From Porphyromonas uenonis DSM 23387 = JCM 13868 (GTDB lineage: Bacteria > Bacteroidota > Bacteroidia > Bacteroidales > Porphyromonadaceae), in NCBI RefSeq assembly GCF_000482365.1, contig NZ_KI535309.1:92275-156274 (forward strand): DNA of 64,000 bases, written 5' to 3'. Under the pieces are notes generated by a model. That model saw only the letters and a program-made list of their open reading frames with translations, was not told where the DNA came from and made no database searches. Below, piece by piece: positions 52,937 to 60,739 of this stretch (positions are counted from its first letter, which is position 1; the number at the start of each line of letters is the position of its first letter). The position numbers and the translations under genes were made by a program.

Positions 52937-53857
52937 TTACTTCTTTAAGGCTGAGAGCTTGCTCCCTTCTGTCGGGAAGATCTTGGAGAGTGTCTTGTAA
53001 GCTGCCGTACGGCTCTCCTGCGAAGCGCCTTCTACCAGAAGAGGTAGCTCGTCTAGCTTGGTCTGCGCGAAGATCTGTAGGAGCGGCGACAGACTATTCG
53101 CCTGCCATGTCTCCTCGAGGAGAGAGAGTTGGTCGAGTATGTTGGTATATCCACGCCGCAAGTTGCTCGTAAGGAGGTCTAGTCCCTGGCGGTGGTACTG
53201 ATACCAGTAGTTTCGCCACGATTGGTGCGCTGGATCGTTGTAAGCTTGGCTGATAGCGTAGCGGTTGTTGTCGCTGGCGTAAGCTTTCCAGCCCGACCAG
53301 TCCATCATCTGCTGAGCTGTCGCCACTAGTTGCTGCATCTGCCGTGCGGCGTAGTCGCCTCCTAGTGGCGCAAAGGAGTCAAAGTCCAAGGCTAAGATGA
53401 GATAAGCGTAGAAAGCGACCGTCGCCACGAGGTTATTGTCAATCTGTGTCGGCGAATAGACCAGCTGCTGGTAGGGAGCGTACTGAAAGTTGAGCTCACG
53501 GTCCAGATGTACCACCAGAGGAGTCGTATAGGATGCACCGTAGACGGGACGCTGTGCGGAAATGCTCAGCTCGGCCGTGTAGAGTCCGTCGTCCGAAGCG
53601 GTCAAAAGGTTCAGCCCCCAGGCGCATTCGATCCGCTCTACGGGTGAAAAGGTGGCGTTCGTCCAGCGCGTTTGGTTGATCATATCGGTCAATTGCTGGG
53701 TTAAGTCGGACACGATCGCCTGATCGGCGGAGGAGCCGAGGCGATCTGCATTGACCGTGACGCGAGCATTCAGCTCTTGCGCCAGACTTTGCTGAGGAAG
53801 CCACAGAAGTATTGCCACAAGGGCGAGGAGTAGACGCTTCATCTGGTGGAAGTTCAT
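52937..53857 (-). CDS. DUF4835/PorD-like secreted protein
   Basis: A 306-residue exported protein with a signal peptide ending near QQSLAQ. The mature start ELNARVTVNADRLG, the Trp-rich middle (DWSGWKAYASDNNRYAI) and the end match the DUF4835 family of Bacteroidota. That family is commonly annotated as T9SS protein PorD. Together with several T9SS substrates in this window this is a sensible link, but the family's exact role is unclear. It lies 4 bases from coaBC and 8 from recN, the usual neighbours. A Met at residue 6 is an equally good start. Confidence 0.8.
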   Translation of the reverse strand: MNFHQMKRLLLALVAILLWLPQQSLAQELNARVTVNADRLGSSADQAIVSDLTQQLTDMINQTRWTNATFSPVERIECAWGLNLLTASDDGLYTAELSISAQRPVYGASYTTPLVVHLDRELNFQYAPYQQLVYSPTQIDNNLVATVAFYAYLILALDFDSFAPLGGDYAARQMQQLVATAQQMMDWSGWKAYASDNNRYAISQAYNDPAHQSWRNYWYQYHRQGLDLLTSNLRRGYTNILDQLSLLEETWQANSLSPLLQIFAQTKLDELPLLVEGASQESRTAAYKTLSKIFPTEGSKLSALKK

Positions 53858-53861
53858 AAGA

Positions 53862-55091
53862 CTAAACGAGCTGCGTGCGATGCTTTAAGACGAAGTCCAC
53901 GATCTGCTTCGCCACAACCGCCTTACTCTCCAGAGGCAAGTCGCAACGAGCGCCCGCTTTGTCCAGGATTAGCACCTTATTCGTCGAGACTCCAAAGCCC
54001 GCTCCCGCATCGCTCGTTGAGTTAAGCACGATTGCGTCGAGATGCTTGCTACACAGCTTGCCTTCGGCTGCCGAAGTGTCCACGGAAGTCTCTAGAGCGA
54101 AGCCAACTAAGTACTGTCCCGCACGACGCTTCGCCCCAAGGGTCGCTGCGATGTCGGGGTTTTGCGTCAGCGTGAGCTGCATCTGCTCACCGCCACGACG
54201 CTCCTTCTTGATCTTCCCCTGGACACGTTCCTCGGGTCGGTAGTCAGCCACCGCTGCTGCAAAGACCGCTACCGAGCTACGCCCGAAGGTTTCCTCAGCC
54301 GCCGCCAGCATCTCCTCGGCAGTCATCACAGAGTGTACGACAATGTGCGAGTTGGTCGGCCGTAGATGCGTTGGTCCCAAGACCAAATGCACCTCAGCGC
54401 CCTGCTGCGCAAAAGCTTCCGCCAGTGAGATGCCCATCAGTCCCGACGAATGGTTGCCAATGAAGCGTACATCGTCGATCGGCTCGTAAGTAGGCCCCGC
54501 CGTGATCGTGACGCACTCCCCCGCTAAGGGTAACTTCGCCTTTGTGTCCGAGAGCATCGCGACTGCCTGCTCTAAGATCTTCTCTGGCTCCTGCATACGT
54601 CCACGACCCGTCAGACCACTCGCGAGAAAGCCCTCAGCGGGCAACGCTTGCGCCACACCGTCCTGCGCCAGTATCTCCAGATTGCGGGCGGTCGTCGGGT
54701 GAGACCACATGTCTAGATCCATCGCTGGCGCGATCAGCACTGGCGCACGCATCGCTAGGTAAGTGGTCACGAGGATATTGTCTGCAATACCGTGAGCCAT
54801 CTTGCCGATCGTGCTAGCCGTAGCCGGCGCTATGATCATCAGATCAGCCCACGTGCCCAGCGTCACGTGACTATGCCACGAGCCGTCACGGCGATCGAAG
54901 AAGTCTGAGACCACCGCATGCTGTGAGAGCGTGGCGAGCGTCAGCGGCGTGATAAACTCCTTAGCCGCGGGCGTCATAACCACCTGCACCTCGGCACCCT
55001 CCTTGACCAGCAGGCGTACGAGCGAGGCGCTCTTGTAGGCAGCTATCCCGCCCGTGATCCCTACGACTATATGCTTATTCTGTAAGCGCAT
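53862..55091 (-). CDS. coaBC: Phosphopantothenoylcysteine decarboxylase/synthetase CoaBC
   Basis: A bifunctional coenzyme A enzyme of 409 residues. The N-terminal CoaC flavoprotein has GITGGIAAYKSASLVR, the catalytic His in SWHSHVTLGTWAD, and PAMDLDMW. The C-terminal CoaB domain starts ITAGPTYEPIDDVRFIGNHSSG. It couples 4'-phosphopantothenate to Cys and then decarboxylates. It lies 31 bases after the exonuclease gene. Confidence 0.95.
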   Translation of the reverse strand: MRLQNKHIVVGITGGIAAYKSASLVRLLVKEGAEVQVVMTPAAKEFITPLTLATLSQHAVVSDFFDRRDGSWHSHVTLGTWADLMIIAPATASTIGKMAHGIADNILVTTYLAMRAPVLIAPAMDLDMWSHPTTARNLEILAQDGVAQALPAEGFLASGLTGRGRMQEPEKILEQAVAMLSDTKAKLPLAGECVTITAGPTYEPIDDVRFIGNHSSGLMGISLAEAFAQQGAEVHLVLGPTHLRPTNSHIVVHSVMTAEEMLAAAEETFGRSSVAVFAAAVADYRPEERVQGKIKKERRGGEQMQLTLTQNPDIAATLGAKRRAGQYLVGFALETSVDTSAAEGKLCSKHLDAIVLNSTSDAGAGFGVSTNKVLILDKAGARCDLPLESKAVVAKQIVDFVLKHRTQLV

Positions 55092-55122
55092 GGCTATCTC
55101 TCGTGTAGCGTGAGGGCTCGCT

Positions 55123-55890
55123 CTAAGGCTTCATCTGCTCCTTGATCAGGAGGAACTGACGCTTCGTGTCTCGCGAGAAGTCCGCCTGCATGAGCCAGCT
55201 CAGGTAGCCTGGCTCTTGGCGAAAGACCTCCTCGACGGAGCGCCCCTTATGCTTGCCAAAGTTAAAGACTGGCACGTCGTTGTCGTCTAAGACGATGCGT
55301 CCCGAAAGGTCTACATTGCGATGGTAAGTAGTCAGGTCGGACAGCTCCTTGACACTTTGTGGAAGCTCATCGCCATACTTATCCAGCTGCGCCATCAACA
55401 CATCGAGCGTAGCGATCGTGTCCGCCTCTGCACCGTGCGCTCCGATATGCTCACGATGACAATAGAAGCGTACAGCCCCCTCGAGGGTACGTGGTTCCAT
55501 CTTGTGAAAGATCGTCTGCACGTCAATATGCTGCCTAGAGAGCAGATCCACCTCTACGCCGGCACGGAGAAACTCCTCCCCGAGCATCGGCAGGTCAAAG
55601 CGCTGCGAGTTGTAGCCCGCTAGGTCGCACCCGTCGATCAGCTCCGCTAAGCTCTTGGCACAAGCTCTAAAGGGAGGGCAGTCACGCACATCTTCGTCCG
55701 TGATACCATGTATCGCCGTGCTTTCGGCGGGGATAGGCATCTCAGGGTTGAAGCGTCGCGTCCGTACAATCCGCTCGCCATCGGGCATCAGCTTCAGAAT
55801 GGTCAACTCAATGATGCGGTCATTCGTAATATCCAGTCCCGTAGCCTCTATGTCAAAGAAGATTAGCGGACGTTCCAGCTGTAACTTCAT
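55123..55890 (-). CDS. DnaQ-like 3'-5' exonuclease
   Basis: A 255-residue DEDDh exonuclease. Exo I is FFDIEATGLDITND, exo II is AGYNSQRFDLPML and exo III is HGAEADTIATLDVL. About 60 residues follow, including VFNFGKHKGRSVEEV and YLSWLMQADF, a small C-terminal domain found in some such proteins. It could act in proofreading, given that dnaN lies 21 bases upstream in the same operon, or in other DNA or RNA trimming. Substrate is not evident. Confidence 0.88.
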   Translation of the reverse strand: MKLQLERPLIFFDIEATGLDITNDRIIELTILKLMPDGERIVRTRRFNPEMPIPAESTAIHGITDEDVRDCPPFRACAKSLAELIDGCDLAGYNSQRFDLPMLGEEFLRAGVEVDLLSRQHIDVQTIFHKMEPRTLEGAVRFYCHREHIGAHGAEADTIATLDVLMAQLDKYGDELPQSVKELSDLTTYHRNVDLSGRIVLDDNDVPVFNFGKHKGRSVEEVFRQEPGYLSWLMQADFSRDTKRQFLLIKEQMKP

Positions 55891-55911
55891 AGTTTATCTG
55901 ATTCGATGTTC

Positions 55912-57120
55912 TTAGATACGTACAGGAGCCGTGATACCTCGCAGATCCGTCTGGTCAGCCACCTTAGTCGGTGTGATCATGATCGGCTGCGTAGCATTGG
56001 TAATGTGTAGCTGTAGGCTCTCAGCATTGAACGCCTTGAGGAACTTGATGAAGGTGTTCGTCTTAAAGGTGATCTGCATCCCTTCCATCTGCTCAGGATA
56101 GTCCACCGGTATACGCTCCTCGACATCGACTCCAGGCGTGTTGGCGCCCTGTGCGTAGAAGCCCCCCTTCATCACCATCGCATGCTCCTCGAAAGTGATA
56201 CAGAGCAAGCTCGAGTCAGCGCCCAGCCCCACGATATTGCTCAGATAGTTGACACGCGTCGTAGCGCGCTGGAGGACTTGACCGTCTATCTCGATCATGT
56301 AGGTCATGGCGTCGGGGAGGAGCCCATTGTAGTTGGGGAAATCCAGCACACTCACCTGCGAAACCACATTGTAAGTGCCGAAGCGTACCTCAACTTGCTT
56401 ATTATTGAAGATGACGAGCGCCTCCTCATTGGCAAAGTTTGGTAGGATAGACTGAAGGAAGCTAGAGACCTTGATCGGGAGTGTGAAGCTTGGGTCCTTG
56501 AGCGAAGCTTGTGCCACCTCGCCCTCCTTCTCGACGATCCGCGCATCGTAGTCTATGTAGCGTACGAGCTGTACATTGTCCGTCGCGCAGAGCTCGAGGC
56601 GATCCGTGAGCATGACGAAGTGCACACCATGTAGCTGTTCGCGCGACGTGTCAGGGTAAGCCGCAGGTAGCACGGCCGATATACCAGAGAGGAGGCTAGA
56701 GCTATTCATACTCATCATCGCAGCCCCCTCACTATCCTCGGGAGACTCACGAGAGACATAGAGCTCAGCGTCTCCGATGGGTATATCCAGGTATCCCGTC
56801 GAGTGGATCAAGTGGATAAATCTCGCCCCTTCCTCAGTCGTCTGCATCTCCAGCGTCAGCGGCTGTACGGGCAGCGACTTGATATAGTCTAGTAGTGGCG
56901 TAGGAGCTATCAGGAAGTGCATATCGCCATCACACTCTAGCGGAGCGATCACACCAGTCGAGCGCATCATCGTATCCCCACCCGTCACGGAGATCCGCTC
57001 GGGAGTCACCTCAAAGAGGTAGTTAGCCAGCGCTGGCATAGAGACATTGCTCGCAGGGACAAGGCGTCCCACATTTTGCAAGAGCGTGGAGAGCTCGTTG
57101 CTATTGACGGTAAACTTCAT
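55912..57120 (-). CDS. dnaN: DNA polymerase III beta sliding clamp
   Basis: A ring-forming processivity clamp. It starts MKFTVNSNELSTLLQNVGRLV and contains the three repeated clamp domains. At 402 residues it is longer than the usual 366-375, owing to insertions in the loops. The last residues are ITAPVRI, in place of the usual MP(M/V)R(L/I). First gene of a leftward run of seven; a TATCTTTG -7 box lies at 57149-57156. Confidence 0.95.
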   Translation of the reverse strand: MKFTVNSNELSTLLQNVGRLVPASNVSMPALANYLFEVTPERISVTGGDTMMRSTGVIAPLECDGDMHFLIAPTPLLDYIKSLPVQPLTLEMQTTEEGARFIHLIHSTGYLDIPIGDAELYVSRESPEDSEGAAMMSMNSSSLLSGISAVLPAAYPDTSREQLHGVHFVMLTDRLELCATDNVQLVRYIDYDARIVEKEGEVAQASLKDPSFTLPIKVSSFLQSILPNFANEEALVIFNNKQVEVRFGTYNVVSQVSVLDFPNYNGLLPDAMTYMIEIDGQVLQRATTRVNYLSNIVGLGADSSLLCITFEEHAMVMKGGFYAQGANTPGVDVEERIPVDYPEQMEGMQITFKTNTFIKFLKAFNAESLQLHITNATQPIMITPTKVADQTDLRGITAPVRI

Positions 57121-57148
57121 ATATGATTCCTATCTACTGATTATACCA

Positions 57149-57156
57149 CAAAGATA
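57149..57156 (-). promoter_or_regulatory. dnaN -7 box
   Basis: TATCTTTG on the minus strand, 28 bases before the dnaN ATG. Confidence 0.6.
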
Positions 57157-57195
57157 ATAAAAACTCTCTCCACGACAAAGGGGAAGCTGGACTTG

Positions 57196-57302
57196 AGAGG
57201 TTAGAAGTTAGAGGTTAGAAGCTAGAGATCCGATCACTCAGATAGCTCCGATGGCCCAGATAGCTCCGACAGCTCCGATCTCTAACCTCTAATCTCTAAC
57301 TT
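57196..57302. repeat. Two heptad arrays around ATAGCTCCGAT repeats
   Basis: TTAGARG heptads at 57196-57231 and inverted CTCTAAY heptads at 57278-57302 flank three or four copies of a (AT)AGCTCCGA(T/C) motif. The whole is a loose inverted repeat between the divergent dnaN and dehydrogenase promoters. Confidence 0.6.
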
Positions 57303-57310
57303 CTTTTTCG

Positions 57311-57318
57311 TATCTTTG
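57311..57318 (+). promoter_or_regulatory. -7 box of the carboxynorspermidine dehydrogenase gene
   Basis: TATCTTTG, 100 bases before the ATG at 57419 and just after a heptad array. Confidence 0.5.
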
Positions 57319-57418
57319 GCAGAGCAAAGTAGCGACGACGCTCGAGCAGCCGCAAAGGATGCCGGCGTAGCTACCGCAAACCTCATGAATCTCTAACGCT
57401 TTTAACTATACAACCTCT

Positions 57419-58618
57419 ATGACAAGAGTGATCATCATCGGAGCTGGTGGCGTAGGCACCGTAGTAGCTCACAAGGTGGCTCAGAATGCTGAGACCTTTA
57501 CCGATATTATGCTGGCGAGCCGCACTAAGTCTAAGTGTGACGCCATCGCAGCACAAATAAAGAACGTCAAGATCCAGACCGCTCAGGTGGATGCTGACGA
57601 TGTGGAGCAACTGGTACGACTCTTCGAGAGCTTCCGCCCAGACATCTGTATCAACGTGGCGCTCCCTTACCAAGACTTGACCATCATGGAGGCATGTCTC
57701 AAGGCGGGCGTTAACTACCTTGACACGGCAAACTACGAGCCCCTCGATGAGGCTAAGTATCAGTACAGCTGGCAGTGGGCGTATCACGACCGCTTTAAGG
57801 AAGCTGGCCTGACGGCTGTCCTAGGGTGTGGCTTTGACCCAGGCGTGACCAGTATCTTCACCGCTTATGCGGCTAAGCATCACTTTGACGAGATGCACTA
57901 CCTCGACATCGTGGACTGCAACGGTGGTGACCACCACAAGGCGTTTGCAACCAACTTCAACCCAGAGATCAATATCCGTGAGATCACCCAAAAGGGTAAG
58001 TACTACCACGAGGGCGAGTGGATCGAGACGGAGCCTCAGGAGATACATCGCCCGCTACACTACCCAGGTATCGGCGTACGCGAGTCCTATCTGCTCTACC
58101 ACGAGGAGCTGGAGTCACTCGTCAAGCACTTCCCCACGATACGTCGGGCGCGCTTCTGGATGACCTTCGGGGAGGAGTATCTCAAGTACCTAGAGGTGAT
58201 CCAAAACATTGGTATGGCAAGCATCGAGCCGATCAACTACAACGGTCAGGAGATCGTGCCAATCCAATTCCTCAAGGCTGTCCTGCCTAATCCTAAAGAG
58301 CTGGGCGAGAACTATACGGGCGAGACCTCTATCGGCTGTCGCATCCGTGGTGTCAAGGGCGGCAAGGAGCGTACCTACTATATATGGAACAACTGCTCTC
58401 ACCAAGCAGCCTACCGTGAGACGGGCACGCAGGGTGTCAGCTACACGACGGGTGTCCCCGCTACGACGGGCGCACTGATGCTCGCCAAGGGCATATGGGG
58501 AGGCGCTGGCGTCTTCAACGTTGAGCAGTTTGATCCAGATCCCTTCCTCGAGGAGGTGGCTCGTCAGGGACTGCCCTGGCACGAGTCCTTCGACATCGAC
58601 ATCGAGTTTGAGAAGTAA
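57419..58618 (+). CDS. Carboxynorspermidine dehydrogenase (saccharopine dehydrogenase family)
   Basis: A 399-residue NADP-dependent enzyme. The Rossmann start is MTRVIIIGAGGVGTVVAHK; INVALPYQDLTIMEACLKAGVNYLDTANYE, GCGFDPGVT and the C-terminal GVPATTGALMLAKG follow. This set is typical of carboxy(nor)spermidine dehydrogenase, which makes spermidine from putrescine and aspartate semialdehyde in gut Bacteroidota. Its usual decarboxylase partner is not in the window. Saccharopine dehydrogenase proper is less likely from the overall motif set. Confidence 0.85.
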   Translation: MTRVIIIGAGGVGTVVAHKVAQNAETFTDIMLASRTKSKCDAIAAQIKNVKIQTAQVDADDVEQLVRLFESFRPDICINVALPYQDLTIMEACLKAGVNYLDTANYEPLDEAKYQYSWQWAYHDRFKEAGLTAVLGCGFDPGVTSIFTAYAAKHHFDEMHYLDIVDCNGGDHHKAFATNFNPEINIREITQKGKYYHEGEWIETEPQEIHRPLHYPGIGVRESYLLYHEELESLVKHFPTIRRARFWMTFGEEYLKYLEVIQNIGMASIEPINYNGQEIVPIQFLKAVLPNPKELGENYTGETSIGCRIRGVKGGKERTYYIWNNCSHQAAYRETGTQGVSYTTGVPATTGALMLAKGIWGGAGVFNVEQFDPDPFLEEVARQGLPWHESFDIDIEFEK

Positions 58619-58638
58619 AACTTACACATAAGCTAGAC

Positions 58639-58673
58639 AAAGGCGCATAGCTCTTCGTGAACTATGCGCCTTT
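58639..58673. terminator. Bidirectional terminator between the dehydrogenase and glgB genes
   Basis: AAAGGCGCATAG and CTATGCGCCTTT form a 12-bp stem between the convergent genes. Confidence 0.85.
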
Positions 58674-58694
58674 GCTGTTTTTACAAAAGGTCTA

Positions 58695-60737
58695 TTACGG
58701 CTTGCGCTGGTAGACTTGCGCTGAGCGGGAGGGCAGATAGAGTCGTAGCTCGGTGCCTCCCTCGGCGGTGGCGCGGGTGTGGTGCAGGACGCTGGCATTG
58801 ATACGTCCGAAGCCTCCGCAGGCCACCGCATCACTGTCGAGGAGTAGCTCGTATTGCCCCGCTGGCACGCCCTCGATGAGGTAGTCGGTGTAGCTCTCGG
58901 TGGGGCTAAAGTTGAAGGCAAAGAGGTACTCGTCACCTCGCATGAAGGCGATAACCTGTTGCTCCGTGTGGCTATGGTAGCAGTAGTCCGAGAGCTCTGC
59001 AAAGCGGGGCGTCAAGCGACAGAGCGAGAGCATCCCTTTGTCAAAGTGTGCGAGCTGCTTGTAGCGCAGTAAGCCATTAGCCTGTAGCGACCACTGACGA
59101 CGAGCGTACTGGTAGGAGTAGCCATTGCCCTCACGTGGGAAGTCGATCCACTCGGGATGACCAAACTCATTACCCATGAAGGTGAGATAACCACCGCACA
59201 TCGTGGCGAAGGTCATCAGACGGATCATATTGCAGAGCGCTATGCCACGCATCACCCGATCGTTGTAGTCGCTCTGCTGCATATGCCAGTACATGTCGCT
59301 GTCGATGAGTCGGAAGATGATGGTCTTGTCTCCGACGAGTGCCTGGTCGTGGCTCTCAGCGTAGGAGATAGTTCGCTCCGAGGGGCGGTGATTGCGCAGT
59401 TCGTACCACATATTCTCGGGATTCCACGCTTCATCGGGCTGCTCTTTGATCAGCTTGATCCAGTAGTCCGGCACATTCATCGCAAGGCGGTAGTCAAAGC
59501 CGTAGCCTTCGGTGGCTTGGCTTTCGCACAGTCCTGGCAGTCCGCTCACTTCCTCGGCGATAGTCGTCGCCGAGGGCTTGACAGCGTGGATTAGTTCGTT
59601 AGCAAGCGTCAGATAGGTCAGCGCATCTCGGTCTACATTGCCATTGTAGTAGTCCTCATAGGTGAGGAAAGGTCGCCCGAGGCCGTGATCTTCGTAAAGC
59701 ATCGAGGTGACCCCGTCGAAGCGGAAGCCGTCGAAGCCGTACTCCGTGAGCCAGTAGTGGCAATTGGATAGGAGGAAGTGGACCACCTCGCCACGGCCGT
59801 AGTCGAAGCAGAGCGAGTCCCACTGCGGGTGCTCGCCACGGCTCCCCTCGTGGAAGAAGAGCGTCCGTGTGCCATCGTAGCGGGCTAAGCCCTCGGCCTC
59901 GTTGCGCACGGCGTGCGAGTGGACCAAGTCCATGATGACGTACAGCCCTAAGGCGTGCGCCTCGTCGACTAAGCGCTTGAGATCGTCGGGCGTGCCGAAG
60001 CGACTGGACGGAGCGAAGAAGTTGGAGACGTGATAGCCGTACGAACCGTAGTACGGGTGCTCCTGAACCGCCATGATCTGGAGCGTGTTGTACCCTGCCG
60101 AGACGATGTAGGGCAGTCTCTCCGTGCGAAACTGCTCGTAGCTCGCCACGCCCATCTCCTCGCCACTCATCCCTATGTGGCACTCATAGATGAGCAACGT
60201 GTCGGGACGCTGAGGTGCTGGCGCCTGGATAAGGTACGGCTCTTCGGGAGCCCAGACACGAGCGCAGAAGGTGTAGTCTCGCGGGTCCTGCACGACATAA
60301 TGAGCGTAGGCGGGGATGCGCTCTAGCTCCTCATCGTCCGTGCAGATGAGTAGCTTGTAGTAGTCTAGATGGTGTAGCGCTGTGGCGGGGAGATCGAGGA
60401 GCCATTCGCCTGGTCGCTCCTCATTGCCAACAAATCGATAGTTTGGATCTTTACGCCACTCGTTAGCATCGCAGAGCAGGTAGACCGCCTGAGCCGCTGG
60501 CGCATATTCGCGCGCTGTCCAGCCGGTGTCGGTGCGATGTAGCCCGAAGTAAAGGTGTCCGCACGCCCAGCTCGAGAGACTTTGCGAGCCAACGAAGAGC
60601 TGCCGACGCGTTGCGATGTAGCTTTGCCACGCTTCTATCGTCTCGTAGTAGGGAGCGAGCCACGGATCTTGCAGAGCCCAGAGCGGAGTGCTCGGCTTTG
60701 GCTTAGCTTGGCGAGGATAGCCTTTCTCACGTTTCAT
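58695..60737 (-). CDS. glgB: 1,4-alpha-glucan branching enzyme
   Basis: A GH13 enzyme that creates alpha-1,6 branches in glycogen. It is 680 residues, with an N-terminal CBM48 domain (GLHRTDTGWTAREYAPAAQ) and catalytic motifs DLVHSHAV, GFDGFRFDGVTSM (nucleophile Asp), EEVSG (acid Glu) and YAESHDQALVGDK. A C-terminal beta domain follows. The sequence resembles the eukaryote-like type of branching enzyme seen in Bacteroidota. It starts 2 bases after the antiporter stop, so the two share a transcript. No other glycogen gene is present here. Confidence 0.94.
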   Translation of the reverse strand: MKREKGYPRQAKPKPSTPLWALQDPWLAPYYETIEAWQSYIATRRQLFVGSQSLSSWACGHLYFGLHRTDTGWTAREYAPAAQAVYLLCDANEWRKDPNYRFVGNEERPGEWLLDLPATALHHLDYYKLLICTDDEELERIPAYAHYVVQDPRDYTFCARVWAPEEPYLIQAPAPQRPDTLLIYECHIGMSGEEMGVASYEQFRTERLPYIVSAGYNTLQIMAVQEHPYYGSYGYHVSNFFAPSSRFGTPDDLKRLVDEAHALGLYVIMDLVHSHAVRNEAEGLARYDGTRTLFFHEGSRGEHPQWDSLCFDYGRGEVVHFLLSNCHYWLTEYGFDGFRFDGVTSMLYEDHGLGRPFLTYEDYYNGNVDRDALTYLTLANELIHAVKPSATTIAEEVSGLPGLCESQATEGYGFDYRLAMNVPDYWIKLIKEQPDEAWNPENMWYELRNHRPSERTISYAESHDQALVGDKTIIFRLIDSDMYWHMQQSDYNDRVMRGIALCNMIRLMTFATMCGGYLTFMGNEFGHPEWIDFPREGNGYSYQYARRQWSLQANGLLRYKQLAHFDKGMLSLCRLTPRFAELSDYCYHSHTEQQVIAFMRGDEYLFAFNFSPTESYTDYLIEGVPAGQYELLLDSDAVACGGFGRINASVLHHTRATAEGGTELRLYLPSRSAQVYQRKP

Positions 60738-60739
60738 AG

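Noticed and set aside
59656..60183. 175-residue minus-strand frame inside glgB
   Set aside because: It is an out-of-frame shadow rich in Arg, His and Leu; glgB motifs cover the same DNA.
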